A stretch of 64,000 bases of DNA from Natrinema hispanicum (GCF_900111485.1 NZ_FOIC01000001.1:124001-188000); one strand, 5' to 3'. Shown: positions 18,501-27,661, counted from the first letter of the stretch. Numbers and translations: made by a program. The notes: generated from the letters alone by a model not told the origin.

Positions 18501-19724
18501 ATCCTGACGGCCATCGATGCCGTCGACGCACTTCCCGCCGTTCGACCGCTCACTGACGACCCGGTTCCCGGCGTCGCGGGCGCGGCGACGACCGCGACGG
18601 AGCGACTCGAGTACGTCCGCGACCACGAGGCCAACGACGGTCGCGAGTGGCCGATGGCAGGTGCAGGACCGGCAGGGACGAACGCCGTCGTGGCGGGTGA
18701 CGCACTCGGTACCCGACCGACGGCCCAGTGGCACCTCGAGACCGCCGACGACATCGAGGCCCCACCAGCGCTGGTCGGCGACACTGTCTTTGTCGCCGAC
18801 GGGAACGGCGTGGCCGCGCTGGCGCTCGCAGACGGCAGCGAACGCTGGCGCGTCGAGTCGGACACCGCGATTGAAACGACGCCCGCGGTCGTCGATGACA
18901 CCGTTTACATCGCTGGTGACGCCGTGGTTTCGGCGCTCGAGGCCGACACCGGCGAGCGCGTCTGGCGACACGCGATTGACGAACCGGTCCGAACGCCGCC
19001 GATCGTCGCCGACGGGATGGTCTACGTCGGTGGCGAGACACTTGCTGCGATCGATGTCGAGACTGGGACGGCGGTCTGGACGGAGTCAGTCGACGATCGA
19101 ATCGTCGGGCTCTCCGTCGCCGATGGAGTCGTTTACGTTGCCTGTGACGACCGCGTCGTCGCGTTCGCGGCCGCTGATGGGAATCAGCGCTGGGAGACGG
19201 ACATCGCTCTCGAGGGGACGATCCGCGGTGCGCCGGCGGTCGCGGACGGGAGGATCTACCTGAGTTGTGGCGACACGCTGTGCGTGCTGGCCGCCGCTGA
19301 CGGCGACCGGCAGTTCCGCTTCGATACCGGCGGTCGACTCCAAGCGTCGCCAGCGGTCGCGGATGGAACCGTCTACGTCGCCAGTGCAGACGGCAGCCTC
19401 TATGCGATCGACGCGAGTACCGGGAGCGAACGTTGGCGAGAAGCGCTCGGGCAGGCGGTGACCGGGCCGGTCGTTCTCGGCGACACCGTTTGTCTGGTGA
19501 CCTCCGATGGACGACTGCACGCGCTCTCGACTGCCGACGGCTCGCACTGGTGGGAGTCCACGCTGGATACAGTCGGCGCGGAGCCAGCGATCGCCGCCGC
19601 AAGCGGCCGGCTCTGCCTCGGAAGCGACGCCGGACTCACCGCACTCGGTGCTGACCAGTCGTCGTGGACGGCGTCGATCACTGGCTTCCTCACTGGGTTC
19701 GGAAACGAACCGGGAGAACGGTAG
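15537..19724 (+). CDS. giant HEAT-repeat / PQQ beta-propeller fusion protein
   Basis: This is the largest gene in the window: 1,395 residues from the ATG at 15537 (an ATG 66 bp upstream adds unlikely residues). Residues about 10-1030 are tandem HEAT/PBS-lyase-like repeats of about 38 residues (recurrent VR..AA.ALAAIA..DP pattern), forming an alpha-solenoid. Residues about 1035-1390 switch to PQQ-type propeller blades (repeated GD.VYVA...ALDA.TG..RW pattern, about eight). There is no signal peptide or membrane helix, so it is presumably a cytoplasmic scaffold. No catalytic motif is visible. The function is unknown. The gene is GC-rich like its host neighbours, with no sign of recent transfer. 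Confidence 0.85.
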   Translation: MSRHNEITTEEGLEVTLGIDELETFLTADDPDVREYAARTLAEEAADRPADVRSAVASLTECLEDEPAIRSHAATALSAVASVYPQSTQDSVPVLLEQLDGPTAIRADVADALASIAVDDPTVVADSVTTLAAAVTDDERHVRTRVTAALAAIAEADPEAVIPATDEIMAAIDDDAVPVRENAAVILAAIAEHDPDTVLEARDLLVDRLADEPAVRKHATRALHAIATDRPAAVASSVDALVMGLTDERESVRVDSAAAIAAIAAERPEPVSEGVDALAATLDDVAAVRTATVGALRDVAEADPGAVVSAVDALVARLTDPLETVRTDAAATLATLATERPEAVTAAVDPLARRVACDDLPVRDHAVTAIAAVADAAPETVAPVVADLTDALAVDDEDVRLAAVRAIAAVSTTEPASARCVVPELAARLDDPHEPVRHRATAAVGAIARDTPGDSEVSELIGQLEDGDEWVRGYAASRLAEIAMSQTTAPHPAVRSVCRRLGHEHARVRLGAARDLVTIAAERPHDAHVAVDALGERLSDDDADVRHTAALALERIAATDPDAIGPALSGLFDALDDTDHSVRETARRTLAAVATEPAEDCRPTVALAVAETEADAQPRRVAACEALSVLGLETGTETEAAVGAVCDLLVEPTPAVRAATLETLELFLEADVETEPTPLEALTTTLSADDERGDAVAMALADVARMNPEVIAAARTPLSERLRETGGRQRRGLERALTTAVAETDGQPVTATLCDELDADGVDRRSLAGEIARLAAAAPDDAAAARDRLVELLEAEDEAVRGYAALALGIITVTGRDDGAALGDAIDETDGRLHAAASLVSGETPTHTDEINTQLSGMGRRLDDDPWAAGLAVLALSVLADESAKLRPTGISKIAAGLAVESPTVRVTAGRTLASMADDDPDDFDAVTDDLLAALSDADADVRATTGATLADIAELTAALEENTSRIAADLRPRLADPDGRVRTRVLRILTAIDAVDALPAVRPLTDDPVPGVAGAATTATERLEYVRDHEANDGREWPMAGAGPAGTNAVVAGDALGTRPTAQWHLETADDIEAPPALVGDTVFVADGNGVAALALADGSERWRVESDTAIETTPAVVDDTVYIAGDAVVSALEADTGERVWRHAIDEPVRTPPIVADGMVYVGGETLAAIDVETGTAVWTESVDDRIVGLSVADGVVYVACDDRVVAFAAADGNQRWETDIALEGTIRGAPAVADGRIYLSCGDTLCVLAAADGDRQFRFDTGGRLQASPAVADGTVYVASADGSLYAIDASTGSERWREALGQAVTGPVVLGDTVCLVTSDGRLHALSTADGSHWWESTLDTVGAEPAIAAASGRLCLGSDAGLTALGADQSSWTASITGFLTGFGNEPGER

Positions 19725-19805
19725 CTGCTCACGACTGCCTGCGGGCAGCATCGGTGGCTCGTTCCGATCCGAAACAGCCCACTGCCGCGGGCCATGGACG
19801 GCCGC

Positions 19806-20429
19806 TCAGGTAGATGTCGACTCGGTGGCGTTGGCGTCGGCAGACGAGTTCGTCGCCCCGTCGTTGCTCGTCTCGAGGATGGATTCGACGCGGTCGACGA
19901 TTACGTCCGGCGACGTGATGCCGAGTTTCTCCCAGCGTTTTTCGCCGTTGCCGTCGATGACGACGGTCACGGGGTAGCCGACGATCCCGTACTGGGCCGC
20001 AATGTCCCCTGTCGGATCGTAGCCGATGGGCCAGTTCCCGCCGTGGGCGCGCCACCAGTCCCGGAGCTCAGCCGGCGGCTTGCCCTCTGGGGATTGGTAC
20101 GTCGCCCCCAGAAACGTCAGTTCGTCGCCATAGTCTGCGACGAGTTGCGCGTGTGCCTCGGCGAGGTTCGGCATCTGTGCCTGGCAGTTGCCACAGCCGG
20201 TGACGAAGAGTTCGACGACCATGAGATCACCGTTGGGGACCGACAGTGTCCCGGCATCGCTTCCTCGCGCATCGATCGTCTCGACGGTGAGCGGCCCACC
20301 GTCATCACCGCCATCGTCCGCGTCGGCGGTGTCGGCTTGAGACAAGAACCCGTCTCCGAGAAGCAGTCCACCTGCACCGGCCAGGGCACCAATGCTGCCG
20401 AGCCCAGCCACGATTTCCCTGCGTCTCAT
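19806..20429 (-). CDS. exported TlpA/ResA-like thioredoxin-fold protein
   Basis: A 207-residue protein. The N-terminus MRRREIVAGLGSIGALAGAG is a short Arg-rich head followed by a hydrophobic stretch, consistent with a TAT signal or membrane anchor. The thioredoxin fold starts near residue 48. The redox-active CxxC is GCGNCQ near residues 78-83, and the cis-proline strand GIVGYPVTVVIDGNGE is intact, both as in TlpA/ResA/DsbE. It probably reduces or maturates disulfides outside the membrane, for example in cytochrome biogenesis. The C-terminal 20 residues are a Ser/Thr/Asn-rich tail. Confidence 0.88.
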   Translation of the reverse strand: MRRREIVAGLGSIGALAGAGGLLLGDGFLSQADTADADDGGDDGGPLTVETIDARGSDAGTLSVPNGDLMVVELFVTGCGNCQAQMPNLAEAHAQLVADYGDELTFLGATYQSPEGKPPAELRDWWRAHGGNWPIGYDPTGDIAAQYGIVGYPVTVVIDGNGEKRWEKLGITSPDVIVDRVESILETSNDGATNSSADANATESTST

Positions 20430-20469
20430 GGCACGCTCACCACCTGGAACGGACGCGATCGAAACCGAC

Positions 20470-20486
20470 GGTGCACCATGTGCACC
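20470..20486. repeat. 7-bp inverted repeat GGTGCAC/GTGCACC
   Basis: GGTGCAC (20470-20476) and GTGCACC (20480-20486) flank the triplet CAT in the gap between the divergent TlpA-like and LysE genes. It shares the GGTGCACC core with the hairpins at 10.2 and 12.1 kb but lacks their flanks. It could be an operator for either gene. Confidence 0.5.
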
Positions 20487-20636
20487 GGTATGGGCGCGAG
20501 CAACTAAGCTGTCATTGGTTTACGTGTCGAACCAGAGCCGCTACCGCTGTCGGCCCCCTGCTCGAGTGGACTGTCGTCCGGCCCGCAGCGTTCGCTGTGC
20601 TTTTGTCGCTGTATCTCCCACTGCCGAGCGAGACGC

Positions 20637-21314
20637 GTGACTGCCCTCATCGTGACAGCACTTGCTGGCGTGCTCTTTGGACTCGCGCTGGCCGCGCCAC
20701 CGGGACCGATGAACGCCATTATCGCCGAAGAGAGCGTCGTTCGCGGCTGGGCGGCCGGCTTTCGGGCCGGCCTCGGGGCCATGCTCGCGGACGCGATCTT
20801 CTTCGTGCTCACGCTGGCCGGCGTCGTCGCCGTCATCGACCGCCTGTCGGGGCTTCGCCCCGCGCTGTACGTCGCCGGCGGCTGTCTCATGTTGTACTTC
20901 GCCATCGGCGCGATCGACGAGGCCAGAACCGCGACGTCGTTTACCGACGCTGCCGGGAGCGCCGCCTCTGGCTTTCGCAAGACGTTCGCGCTCCCGCTGA
21001 CCAACCCCTACCAGATCAGCTTCTGGCTCACCGTCGGCGTCGGCTTGCTCGAGCCTGGCACGCTCGACGTTCTTGCACACGCCCCGGCGGTCGGGAGCGC
21101 ACTCGCGGGGTCGTTGGTCGTCCAGACGGGATCGCCGGCGCTGCTGCTCGGCTTTTTCGCGGGAATCGCGTGCTGGATCGTCGCCTATCCGGCGGCCCTG
21201 GTTGCGGCGGGTCGGCGCGTCGACGCCTTCGCACCAATCGTTGCCGCAGGCAGTGCTGTCGTCCTCGTCGGTTTCGGCGTGCTCTTTCTCGCGATGGGCC
21301 TTGGAATCGTCTAA
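20637..21314 (+). CDS. LysE-family exporter
   Basis: A 225-residue membrane protein starting with GTG at 20637. About six helices are predicted. The first helix ends in LALAAPPGPMNAII, the PPGP signature of LysE/RhtB amino-acid exporters, and LPLTNPYQISFWLTVGVGL matches the conserved NP segment in the middle of the family. It would export an amino acid or small metabolite; which one is unknown. It is divergent from the TlpA-like gene. Confidence 0.88.
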   Translation: MTALIVTALAGVLFGLALAAPPGPMNAIIAEESVVRGWAAGFRAGLGAMLADAIFFVLTLAGVVAVIDRLSGLRPALYVAGGCLMLYFAIGAIDEARTATSFTDAAGSAASGFRKTFALPLTNPYQISFWLTVGVGLLEPGTLDVLAHAPAVGSALAGSLVVQTGSPALLLGFFAGIACWIVAYPAALVAAGRRVDAFAPIVAAGSAVVLVGFGVLFLAMGLGIV

Positions 21315-21412
21315 TGGTGGCCTGACCCGCGCTGACAGTGGATTACCAGTAGTTGGTAATACGGGTTCTTTATTCAGCGTCGCTCGCGAAACTCACGTTC
21401 AGTACAGAGAAA

Positions 21413-21419
21413 GTATTTA
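21413..21419 (+). promoter_or_regulatory. TATA-like box of the TAT lipoprotein gene
   Basis: The heptamer GTATTTA sits about 26-32 bp upstream of the ATG at 21445, the distance expected for a leaderless archaeal transcript. No factor-B element stands out. Position is by eye. Confidence 0.4.
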
Positions 21420-21444
21420 CCGACGACAACAATGGTTGATTTAT

Positions 21445-21960
21445 ATGACTTCCCCTCCATCACGCAGACGCCTCCTCCGTCTTGTTGGGGCGTCTGCCTC
21501 AGTGCCGCTTGCTGGCTGTACCGTCTCCGCATTCCGCTCCGAGGAAGCAAACTCAGACCCCGAATACGCAGATGAAGCGGATGTTGTCTACGAACATGAT
21601 CAGTTGGCCCTCTCTGTTCAACCAGATTCTGTTCGGTTGGGCGACACAGTCGAGTTCGAGATCTGCAATCAGAGTCCGTCCGATTTCACCCTCGGCTGTC
21701 ACAATCCGTGGGCACTACAGCAGCAGACGAACGACGGATGGGCGCACCTAACGTGGACTGCAGATGGGTATTATGACCTCTGTGCCTTCATACTCCCTGC
21801 TGGCGAACGTACCACCATCCAACTCACGCTCTCAGAACAAGCGTTAACAGAGCGAGCCGCCCCCCTCGATGGCGAGCTTCAGTCCGGTACGTACCGATTT
21901 CTGGTTTTGGGAACGACGCCATATTTCGCGGTCGAGTTCACTGTCAACGAATCCGATTAG
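21445..21960 (+). CDS. TAT-exported lipoprotein of unknown function
   Basis: A 171-residue protein from the ATG at 21445. The N-terminus has the twin-arginine block SRRRLLRLVGASASVPLAGC, with the lipobox Cys at about residue 25, so it should be exported folded and lipid-anchored. The mature domain (from about residue 45) is predicted all-beta, with VRLGDTVEFEICNQSPSD reminiscent of an Ig-like or cupredoxin-like surface domain; the cysteines are not arranged as a copper site. Codon use is less GC-biased than its neighbours, suggesting faster evolution or transfer. Confidence 0.8.
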   Translation: MTSPPSRRRLLRLVGASASVPLAGCTVSAFRSEEANSDPEYADEADVVYEHDQLALSVQPDSVRLGDTVEFEICNQSPSDFTLGCHNPWALQQQTNDGWAHLTWTADGYYDLCAFILPAGERTTIQLTLSEQALTERAAPLDGELQSGTYRFLVLGTTPYFAVEFTVNESD

Positions 21961-22115
21961 TTCGCATATGTAGTGATCGAACTGCCCGATTCAGCTTCAG
22001 GCAGAATTCTGAATAACGAAATCGGATACCTATCTACTGTTACACCAGTCACTGCTGTGGGTGGTTACGTCTCGAAAACCCTCGCCTCGAGTGGGCGCTA
22101 TCCTTGACGGATCGA

Positions 22116-22790
22116 TTACTCGCCCAGCGCCGCGATCTCGTCTTCGAGCCACTCGCTGAACCACTTGACGCGTTTGAGCCGCTGGTGGGCGATGCTCTCG
22201 GCGGTCTCGCTTTGGACGCGCGAGGCGGCGTCGTACCCACGCTCTAAGACGCGCTCGACCATTTCTTCGCTGTCCATGTGCGTGCGAGCCTCGTAGCCCA
22301 TCCGCAATAGCATGAGTGCGGTCCCGTTTGCACCGACCTTATCGAGCAGGTCGGCCTCGATGAGACACTGGGTCTCGAGGGCGAGATCGGTCAGATCGCC
22401 CTGATAGGAGTGGTGTTCGATCGAACGACACACCTGCTGAATGAACGACTCGGGATACTCGCCGTGGGACTCGAGGTACTCACGGGCGACGCGAGCGCCG
22501 GCTTCGGCGTGGAGTTCCTGATCGGTCTCGAGTTTGGCGACGTCGTGAAAGAGAGCGGCGACGCGGGTGACGTCGACGTCCGCGCCCTCCTTTTGTGCGA
22601 TTTCCGTCGCGAGGTCGACCACGTTGAGGATGTGGTTGTGGCGGTACTCAGCGGAGTGCCAGGGATACCAGCGCATCCGGCCACCTTCATCTTCCTTCTC
22701 GACGCTTGCCGCGAGATATTCGAAGACGAATCCTTTCATCTCCTCGAACTCGGCGTCGGTCACCCTGGTCTCTTTTATTTCGACGCCCAC
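22116..22790 (-). CDS. HD-domain phosphohydrolase
   Basis: A 224-residue protein; I take the GTG at 22790 as start because the longer frame adds an unlikely stretch. The HD metal-binding residues are seen as HNHILNVVDLA near residues 51-61 and ALFHDVAK near 76-83, with later HH (IEHHSYQGD) and D (IEADLLDKVGANG) ligands. HD proteins hydrolyse phosphate esters such as nucleotides; the substrate is unknown. It is divergent from the methylmalonyl-CoA mutase subunit gene. Confidence 0.82.
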   Translation of the reverse strand: MGVEIKETRVTDAEFEEMKGFVFEYLAASVEKEDEGGRMRWYPWHSAEYRHNHILNVVDLATEIAQKEGADVDVTRVAALFHDVAKLETDQELHAEAGARVAREYLESHGEYPESFIQQVCRSIEHHSYQGDLTDLALETQCLIEADLLDKVGANGTALMLLRMGYEARTHMDSEEMVERVLERGYDAASRVQSETAESIAHQRLKRVKWFSEWLEDEIAALGE

Positions 22791-23011
22791 GATAGATCCC
22801 TCCGCAGCAGACGAACGATAGTCATTACTGGAATGTTCGGTCGTTTCGCTCTTTAGCCTTTGGTTCGGTCCAGTTTTGGGCGATCTGACAGTCATGCCGT
22901 CACAACTCCATTCGATCACCGACCCGGGCCGCCACGGAATTCCGTCGCTGCACCAGCCGATGGAAACAATTTTCCGTTAAAGTCAAACAGTCGGCTCGGA
23001 AAGAGGGTGGT

Positions 23012-23428
23012 ATGAGCAGCGAACAGGAAGCGGAGTCGATTCGGTGTCTCGTCGCCAAAGTCGGCCTCGACGGTCACGACCGCGGGGCACACGTCATCGC
23101 ACGCGCGTTCCGTGATGCCGGCTTCGAAGTCATCTATTCCGGACTGCACAAATCGCCCGACCAGATCGTCCAGGCCGCCGTGCAAGAGGACGTCGACGTC
23201 CTCGGCATCTCCATTCTCTCGGGAGCCCACGACACGCTCGTCCCGAAGATCATGGACGGCTTAGCGGAGTACGGTGCCAAAGACGACACGCTCGTGCTCG
23301 CCGGCGGCGTCATCCCTGACGAAGACCGCGAGGGACTCAAAGACGACGGCGTCGCGGCGATCTTCGGCCCCGGGACCTCGATCGAGGAAACCATCGAGTT
23401 CGTCCGCGAAAACGCGCCGCAGCGATGA
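23012..23428 (+). CDS. mcmA2: methylmalonyl-CoA mutase, B12-binding subunit
   Basis: A 138-residue stand-alone cobalamin-binding domain. The DxHxxG motif ([13 protein letters not shown], residues about 15-27) supplies the lower axial His to B12, and the later SILSGAH and GGVIPDED match the flavodoxin-like fold. With the catalytic chain, encoded elsewhere, it interconverts methylmalonyl-CoA and succinyl-CoA in propionate metabolism. It overlaps the MeaB start by 4 bp (ATGA), so the two are translationally coupled. Confidence 0.93.
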   Translation: MSSEQEAESIRCLVAKVGLDGHDRGAHVIARAFRDAGFEVIYSGLHKSPDQIVQAAVQEDVDVLGISILSGAHDTLVPKIMDGLAEYGAKDDTLVLAGGVIPDEDREGLKDDGVAAIFGPGTSIEETIEFVRENAPQR

Positions 23429-24522
23429 CCATGGACGAAGCCGACGAATCGCTACTCGAGGCGCTGCTGGCCGGCGAACACCGCGCACTCGCCCGGGTTA
23501 TCTCGAAGATCGAGAACCGGTCGCCAGGCTATCGGGACCTCGTCTCGGAGCTCTACGCCCATACGGGCAACGCCGACGTGATCGGCATTACCGGTTCGCC
23601 GGGTGCGGGCAAGTCGACACTGGTCGACAAACTCGCCGAGGCCTACCGCGAACGCGGCGAGACGGTTGGGGTCATCGCGATCGACCCTTCCTCGCCGTTT
23701 ACCGGTGGTGCCGTACTGGGCGACCGCATCCGAATGGCGTCGACCGTCGGCGACATGGACGTTTTCGTCCGCTCGATGAGCGCCCGCGGCACGCTTGGTG
23801 GGCTTTCGACGGCCACTGCAGACGCCGTCAAGGCGATGGACGCCTTCGGCAAGGACAAGATCATCATCGAGACCGTCGGTGCTGGACAGAACGAGATCGA
23901 CATCGTTCGGACCGCCGACACCGTCGCCGTCCTCGTCCCGCCGGGCTCGGGCGACGACATTCAGACGCTAAAAGCCGGCATCTTAGAGATCGCCGACATC
24001 TTCATCGTCAACAAAGCCGACCGCGAGGGCGCAGATCGGACTGTCCAAGAACTGCGTGAGATGGTTCACCTCGGCGAAGAAAGCGGGCTCGCCGGTAGCG
24101 CTGGCCACCATGGCGTCGATGCGATGGACGGCGATGGCGCGGGCTGGGACGATGTCGACGAGAGCGGTGACGACACCGACGACTGGACCACGCCGATCGT
24201 CGAGACGGTCGCCACGAAGGGGACCGGCGTCGACACCTTCATCGACGAACTCGGAAACCACCGGTCGTACCTCGTTGACTCTGGAACCCACGCCGAGAAG
24301 GTCCGCCAGCGATACGCCGAAGAAATTCGGACGCTGCTGCGCGAGGATGTCCACGCGCTGCTCGAGGGCGAACTCGCCGACAGCGGCGGCATCGACGACC
24401 TCGCCGAAGCCGTCCGGCAGGGTGAAACCGATCCCTACTCGATCGCCACCGACGTGCTCGCACCCGTCGAGGCCTGCGTCGAGAATCTGGCCGCCGACGC
24501 GGACGACTCGAGCGCCGAGTAG
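23425..24522 (+). CDS. meaB: methylmalonyl-CoA mutase-associated GTPase MeaB
   Basis: A 365-residue G3E-family GTPase that loads and protects the adenosylcobalamin cofactor of methylmalonyl-CoA mutase. The P-loop GSPGAGKST lies near residues 57-65, [19 protein letters not shown] is the MeaB switch region, ETVGAGQNE the next motif and NKAD the guanine-specificity motif. The mid-protein acidic segment (around 225-260) is a haloarchaeal insertion. It is coupled by a 4-bp overlap to the B12 subunit, confirming the pairing. Confidence 0.95.
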   Translation: MTMDEADESLLEALLAGEHRALARVISKIENRSPGYRDLVSELYAHTGNADVIGITGSPGAGKSTLVDKLAEAYRERGETVGVIAIDPSSPFTGGAVLGDRIRMASTVGDMDVFVRSMSARGTLGGLSTATADAVKAMDAFGKDKIIIETVGAGQNEIDIVRTADTVAVLVPPGSGDDIQTLKAGILEIADIFIVNKADREGADRTVQELREMVHLGEESGLAGSAGHHGVDAMDGDGAGWDDVDESGDDTDDWTTPIVETVATKGTGVDTFIDELGNHRSYLVDSGTHAEKVRQRYAEEIRTLLREDVHALLEGELADSGGIDDLAEAVRQGETDPYSIATDVLAPVEACVENLAADADDSSAE

Positions 24523-24633
24523 GCCGGTCACTCGAATCGCAGCACCCGGCGCGGTTGCTGATCGATGTGCCGGTTGCAGCAGAACGTGTATCTGAACCTG
24601 AACTCTAAGGCCGTCGCCGTCCTACATCCTTGT

Positions 24634-25572
24634 ATGAAAGCCCGAAGAGTCCTCGGTGCAGCCCTCGGAACTGTCGGTGGGGCCATCGTCGGCAATCGTC
24701 TGCTGAAACGGCGTGCCGGCGACCTCGAGAACCCGCTGGTCGGTATCGAACGAACCTATCGCTGGCGAGGGATCGAGACGACCTACACCGTCGCTGGCGA
24801 CCCGACTGATCCGGACGTGCTCTTGTGCCATGGGATCTACGCGGGCGCAAGCAGTTACGAGTTCGAACCGATCGTCGAGCAGTTGGCCGAGGACTATCAC
24901 GTCTACGCGGTCGCCTTGCCGGGCTTTGGCCGCTCCGAGCGACCGCCGCTGGTCTACGCGCCGTCCCTGTATGCCGAGTTCATCCGTGACTTCGCCGGCG
25001 ACGTGACGGCGGACCCGATCGTCGTCGCCTCCTCGTTGACCGGCTCGTTCGCGGTCGATGCCGCCGACGAGACCGACTTCCAGCAGCTGGTGTTGATCTG
25101 CCCGACCGACGAAACGGCGACAGAACGGCCGTGGCTCCGAACCCTGCTGCGGACGCCGATCGTCGGGACGACGCTCTATAATCTGCTGGCGAGCAAACCC
25201 TCGATCCGCTACTTCTACGATCGGGATGGGTACTACGATACCAGCCGGATCGATCCGGAGATGGTCCAGTACACCTGGGACAGCGCCCACCAGTCCGGCG
25301 CGCGCTACGCTCCCGCTTCCTTCGCCGCGGGCACCCTCGATCCCGAGTTCGACCTTGCGACCGAACTGGCCGTCCTCGAGACGCCGACCACACTCGTCTG
25401 GGGCCGCGATGCGGGCCTCGTTCCGCTTCGAGATGGGCGCGACCTCGCGGCGGCTGCCGATCTGGATCTGGTCGTCATCGACTACGCGACGCAATTGCCC
25501 CACGCCGAACATCCCGACGAGTTCGTCGAGTATCTGCGTGCGGAACTGCTGGCTGTCGGCATCGACGAGTAG
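24634..25572 (+). CDS. alpha/beta-hydrolase
   Basis: A 312-residue protein from the ATG at 24634. It begins with a hydrophobic stretch (VLGAALGTVGGAIVGNRLL) that may anchor it in the membrane. The oxyanion motif LLCHGIYAG near residue 71, ALPGFGRSERP near 100-110 and the nucleophile elbow VVASSLTGSFAVD (Ser near 136) define the fold. The catalytic Asp (WGRDAGLVP) and His (LPHAEHPDEF) are visible near the C-terminus. Substrate is unknown. Confidence 0.88.
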   Translation: MKARRVLGAALGTVGGAIVGNRLLKRRAGDLENPLVGIERTYRWRGIETTYTVAGDPTDPDVLLCHGIYAGASSYEFEPIVEQLAEDYHVYAVALPGFGRSERPPLVYAPSLYAEFIRDFAGDVTADPIVVASSLTGSFAVDAADETDFQQLVLICPTDETATERPWLRTLLRTPIVGTTLYNLLASKPSIRYFYDRDGYYDTSRIDPEMVQYTWDSAHQSGARYAPASFAAGTLDPEFDLATELAVLETPTTLVWGRDAGLVPLRDGRDLAAAADLDLVVIDYATQLPHAEHPDEFVEYLRAELLAVGIDE

Positions 25573-25647
25573 TCGACCGTCGACGAGCTGGGAACTGCGG
25601 CTCGTGCTGTCTGCTAGCCATGAAACGCACCGACGGCCGCGAACCGA

Positions 25648-26049
25648 CTATGCCGGTCGGAATCCGATCACGCGCTCGCCGGTCGTCTCCGAAACCGTGA
25701 TTTCGAGTTCGACTTCGAGTCCGGTCTCAACTGCCTCGGGATCGATCCCCACAACTTGCCCGGTGATCCGCACGGGACCGACGTTTACGATGGCAGTCGC
25801 ATACGGGGCGTCGTCTTCGAACGCCGGTGTCGGAACGTGCGTGATAGTGAACGTCTCGATCTCGCCGGGTTCGGGGAGGACAACCGCCTCGAGATCGGTC
25901 GCGCCACAGTCAGGACAGACCCGCCGCGGGGGCAGGGAGCCGTGGCCGTTGGGACACTCGAGGTAGTAGGCGTCGCCGGTTTCGGCAGCGTCGAGCCACT
26001 CGTCGAAGCCGGCGTCCGCGATATCGTCAGCGTCACTGCGCTCGCTCAT
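25648..26049 (-). CDS. DUF35 OB-fold protein with zinc ribbon
   Basis: A 133-residue protein whose N-terminal rubredoxin-like knuckle (CPNGHGSLPPRRVCPDCGA) and C-terminal OB-fold match the DUF35 acyl-CoA-associated family. Such proteins form a complex with a thiolase and often HMG-CoA synthase, channelling acetoacetyl-CoA. The thiolase gene lies 46 bp upstream on the same strand, exactly the arrangement expected for that complex. Confidence 0.92.
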   Translation of the reverse strand: MSERSDADDIADAGFDEWLDAAETGDAYYLECPNGHGSLPPRRVCPDCGATDLEAVVLPEPGEIETFTITHVPTPAFEDDAPYATAIVNVGPVRITGQVVGIDPEAVETGLEVELEITVSETTGERVIGFRPA

Positions 26050-26095
26050 GCGACCACCTCCAGCGCATGCGCTGGCGTCATCGCGATCGCTCGGC

Positions 26096-27262
26096 TCACG
26101 CGGCCACCTCTAGGACGTGAACCATCGCGCTCGCAACCGTCCCACCCGCGTTGTGGGTGACGCCGGTCGTTGCATCCGCGACGTGGTCGCTGTTCGGATG
26201 CGTGCCCGCAAGCAGCGTCGCCATCTCGGCGACCTGAGAGGCACCGGTCGCGCCGACCGGGTGGCCCTTCGCCTTTAGCCCACCCGAGAGATTGACCGGC
26301 AACTCGCCGTCGGCAGTCGTCCGCCCGTCGCGGGCCGCCGAAATCCCCTCGCCGATCGGCTCGAGATCGAGCGCCTCGAGTGCGAGCACCTCGGCGATCG
26401 TAAAACAGTCGTGGACCTCTGCAACGTCCACGTCGCCCGCATCGATACCGGCGTCGGCATAGGCCTCTTGGCCGGCCTCGCGAGCGGCCGGCGAGCGTGC
26501 GAGATGCTCACGGTCGTGCAGTGCCATTCGATCACCGCCCTGCCCAGTCCCCGTGATCGCGACTGGTGCCTCGAGGTCGTGGTCTGTAGCGTAGTCTTCG
26601 CTGGTCAGCAAGAGCGCGGACGCGCCATCGGAGATCGGACAGGCGTCGTAGAGTCCGAGCGGTTCCGAGACCAGCGGAGCCTCGAGCACGTCGTCGACCT
26701 CGATCGCACGCTGGTACTGGGCCTTCTCGTTGGGGAGCGCGTTGTCGTGATTCTTGACGGCGATATGGGCCAAATCTTCGCGGTCGCCGCCGAACGCGTC
26801 GAAGTAGGCTTGTGCCATCAGCGCGTACGCGCCAGGGAAGGTCGTCCCGGCGCGCACCTCCCAGAGGTCATCCGCGGCGATCGCAAGCGCCTCCGTCGCG
26901 CCCGCGGTGCCGAGATTGGTCATCCGTTCTGCGCCGCCGACGAGGAGCACGTCGTTTTCACCGGTACGGATCCGCTTGACCGCCTCACGGACCGCAACGC
27001 CGCTCGAGGCACACGCGGACTCGAACCGGGTCGCGGGTGCTCGGACGCCTGCGGCTTCGGCCATCAGCGGCCCCTGATGGCCCTGATGTTCTGCGAGTTC
27101 ACCCATGAAGTTGCCGTAGAAGACGGCCTCGACGTCGTCTCGAGACACGCCGCTGTCCTCGAAGGCAGCGATGCTTGCTTCGGCGAAGAGATCCCGTCCA
27201 GTCCGCTCGGGACTGGCTCCGAACGCTGTTAACCCTGTTCCTGCAACACGCACGTTAGCCAT
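26096..27262 (-). CDS. thiolase family protein (acetyl-CoA C-acyltransferase / SCP-x type)
   Basis: A 388-residue thiolase; start set at the ATG at 27262, giving MANVRVAGTGLTAFG. The active-site Cys is in ESACASSGVA near residue 84, and the C-terminal motifs HDCFTIAE, NLSGGLKAKGHPVGATG (catalytic His) and HNAGG are present. It condenses or cleaves acyl-CoA units, and paired with DUF35 it more likely feeds the mevalonate pathway or fatty-acid oxidation. It is the last host gene before the integrated element. Confidence 0.92.
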   Translation of the reverse strand: MANVRVAGTGLTAFGASPERTGRDLFAEASIAAFEDSGVSRDDVEAVFYGNFMGELAEHQGHQGPLMAEAAGVRAPATRFESACASSGVAVREAVKRIRTGENDVLLVGGAERMTNLGTAGATEALAIAADDLWEVRAGTTFPGAYALMAQAYFDAFGGDREDLAHIAVKNHDNALPNEKAQYQRAIEVDDVLEAPLVSEPLGLYDACPISDGASALLLTSEDYATDHDLEAPVAITGTGQGGDRMALHDREHLARSPAAREAGQEAYADAGIDAGDVDVAEVHDCFTIAEVLALEALDLEPIGEGISAARDGRTTADGELPVNLSGGLKAKGHPVGATGASQVAEMATLLAGTHPNSDHVADATTGVTHNAGGTVASAMVHVLEVAA

Positions 27263-27586
27263 GTACACACATACTGGATGGTCCCGTTAATAGTCCGCGG
27301 TTACGGAGCTGTTATCACAGTCGGCGATCGGCTCCGGTCTCATCCAGCGAGTAGGTGTGCAGTGGTGTGATCTGTGCGTCGCATCGGAAGCGATGAACGC
27401 GACGGCTGATGACACTCATGACGAACTGCTTGCCGTCGATCGCTGTCAGAAGCGTGACGGCCGTCTTGATCGGGACAGGAAAGTGCTACAATACGTGCGA
27501 TGACAACGTATTCAGGCGTCTGTGCGGAAGCTGGACGATTCAAGACCCGTCCTCTGCGGTGTCGAACCCTGGTTACGGCGGAGAAA
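27263..27586. other. host intergenic region left of the element
   Basis: About 320 bp between the thiolase start and the left attachment repeat. Open frames here have atypical composition and cross the attachment boundary, so I do not call a gene. It should contain the thiolase promoter. Confidence 0.5.
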
Positions 27587-27605
27587 TTCGAGTGGACTCG
27601 CCGGG
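27587..27605. repeat. left attachment site (attL)
   Basis: TTCGAGTGGACTCGCCGGG here is identical, in direct orientation, to 48530-48548, where the last 13 nt are the 3' end of tRNA-Ala. This left copy has no tRNA attached, as expected when an element integrates at a tRNA 3' end and duplicates the target. Confidence 0.85.
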
Positions 27606-27661
27606 CGGGCAACTGGAATCCTCGGCCATGGTCAATCGCAGTACGGCGGAGGTGTCGGAGC

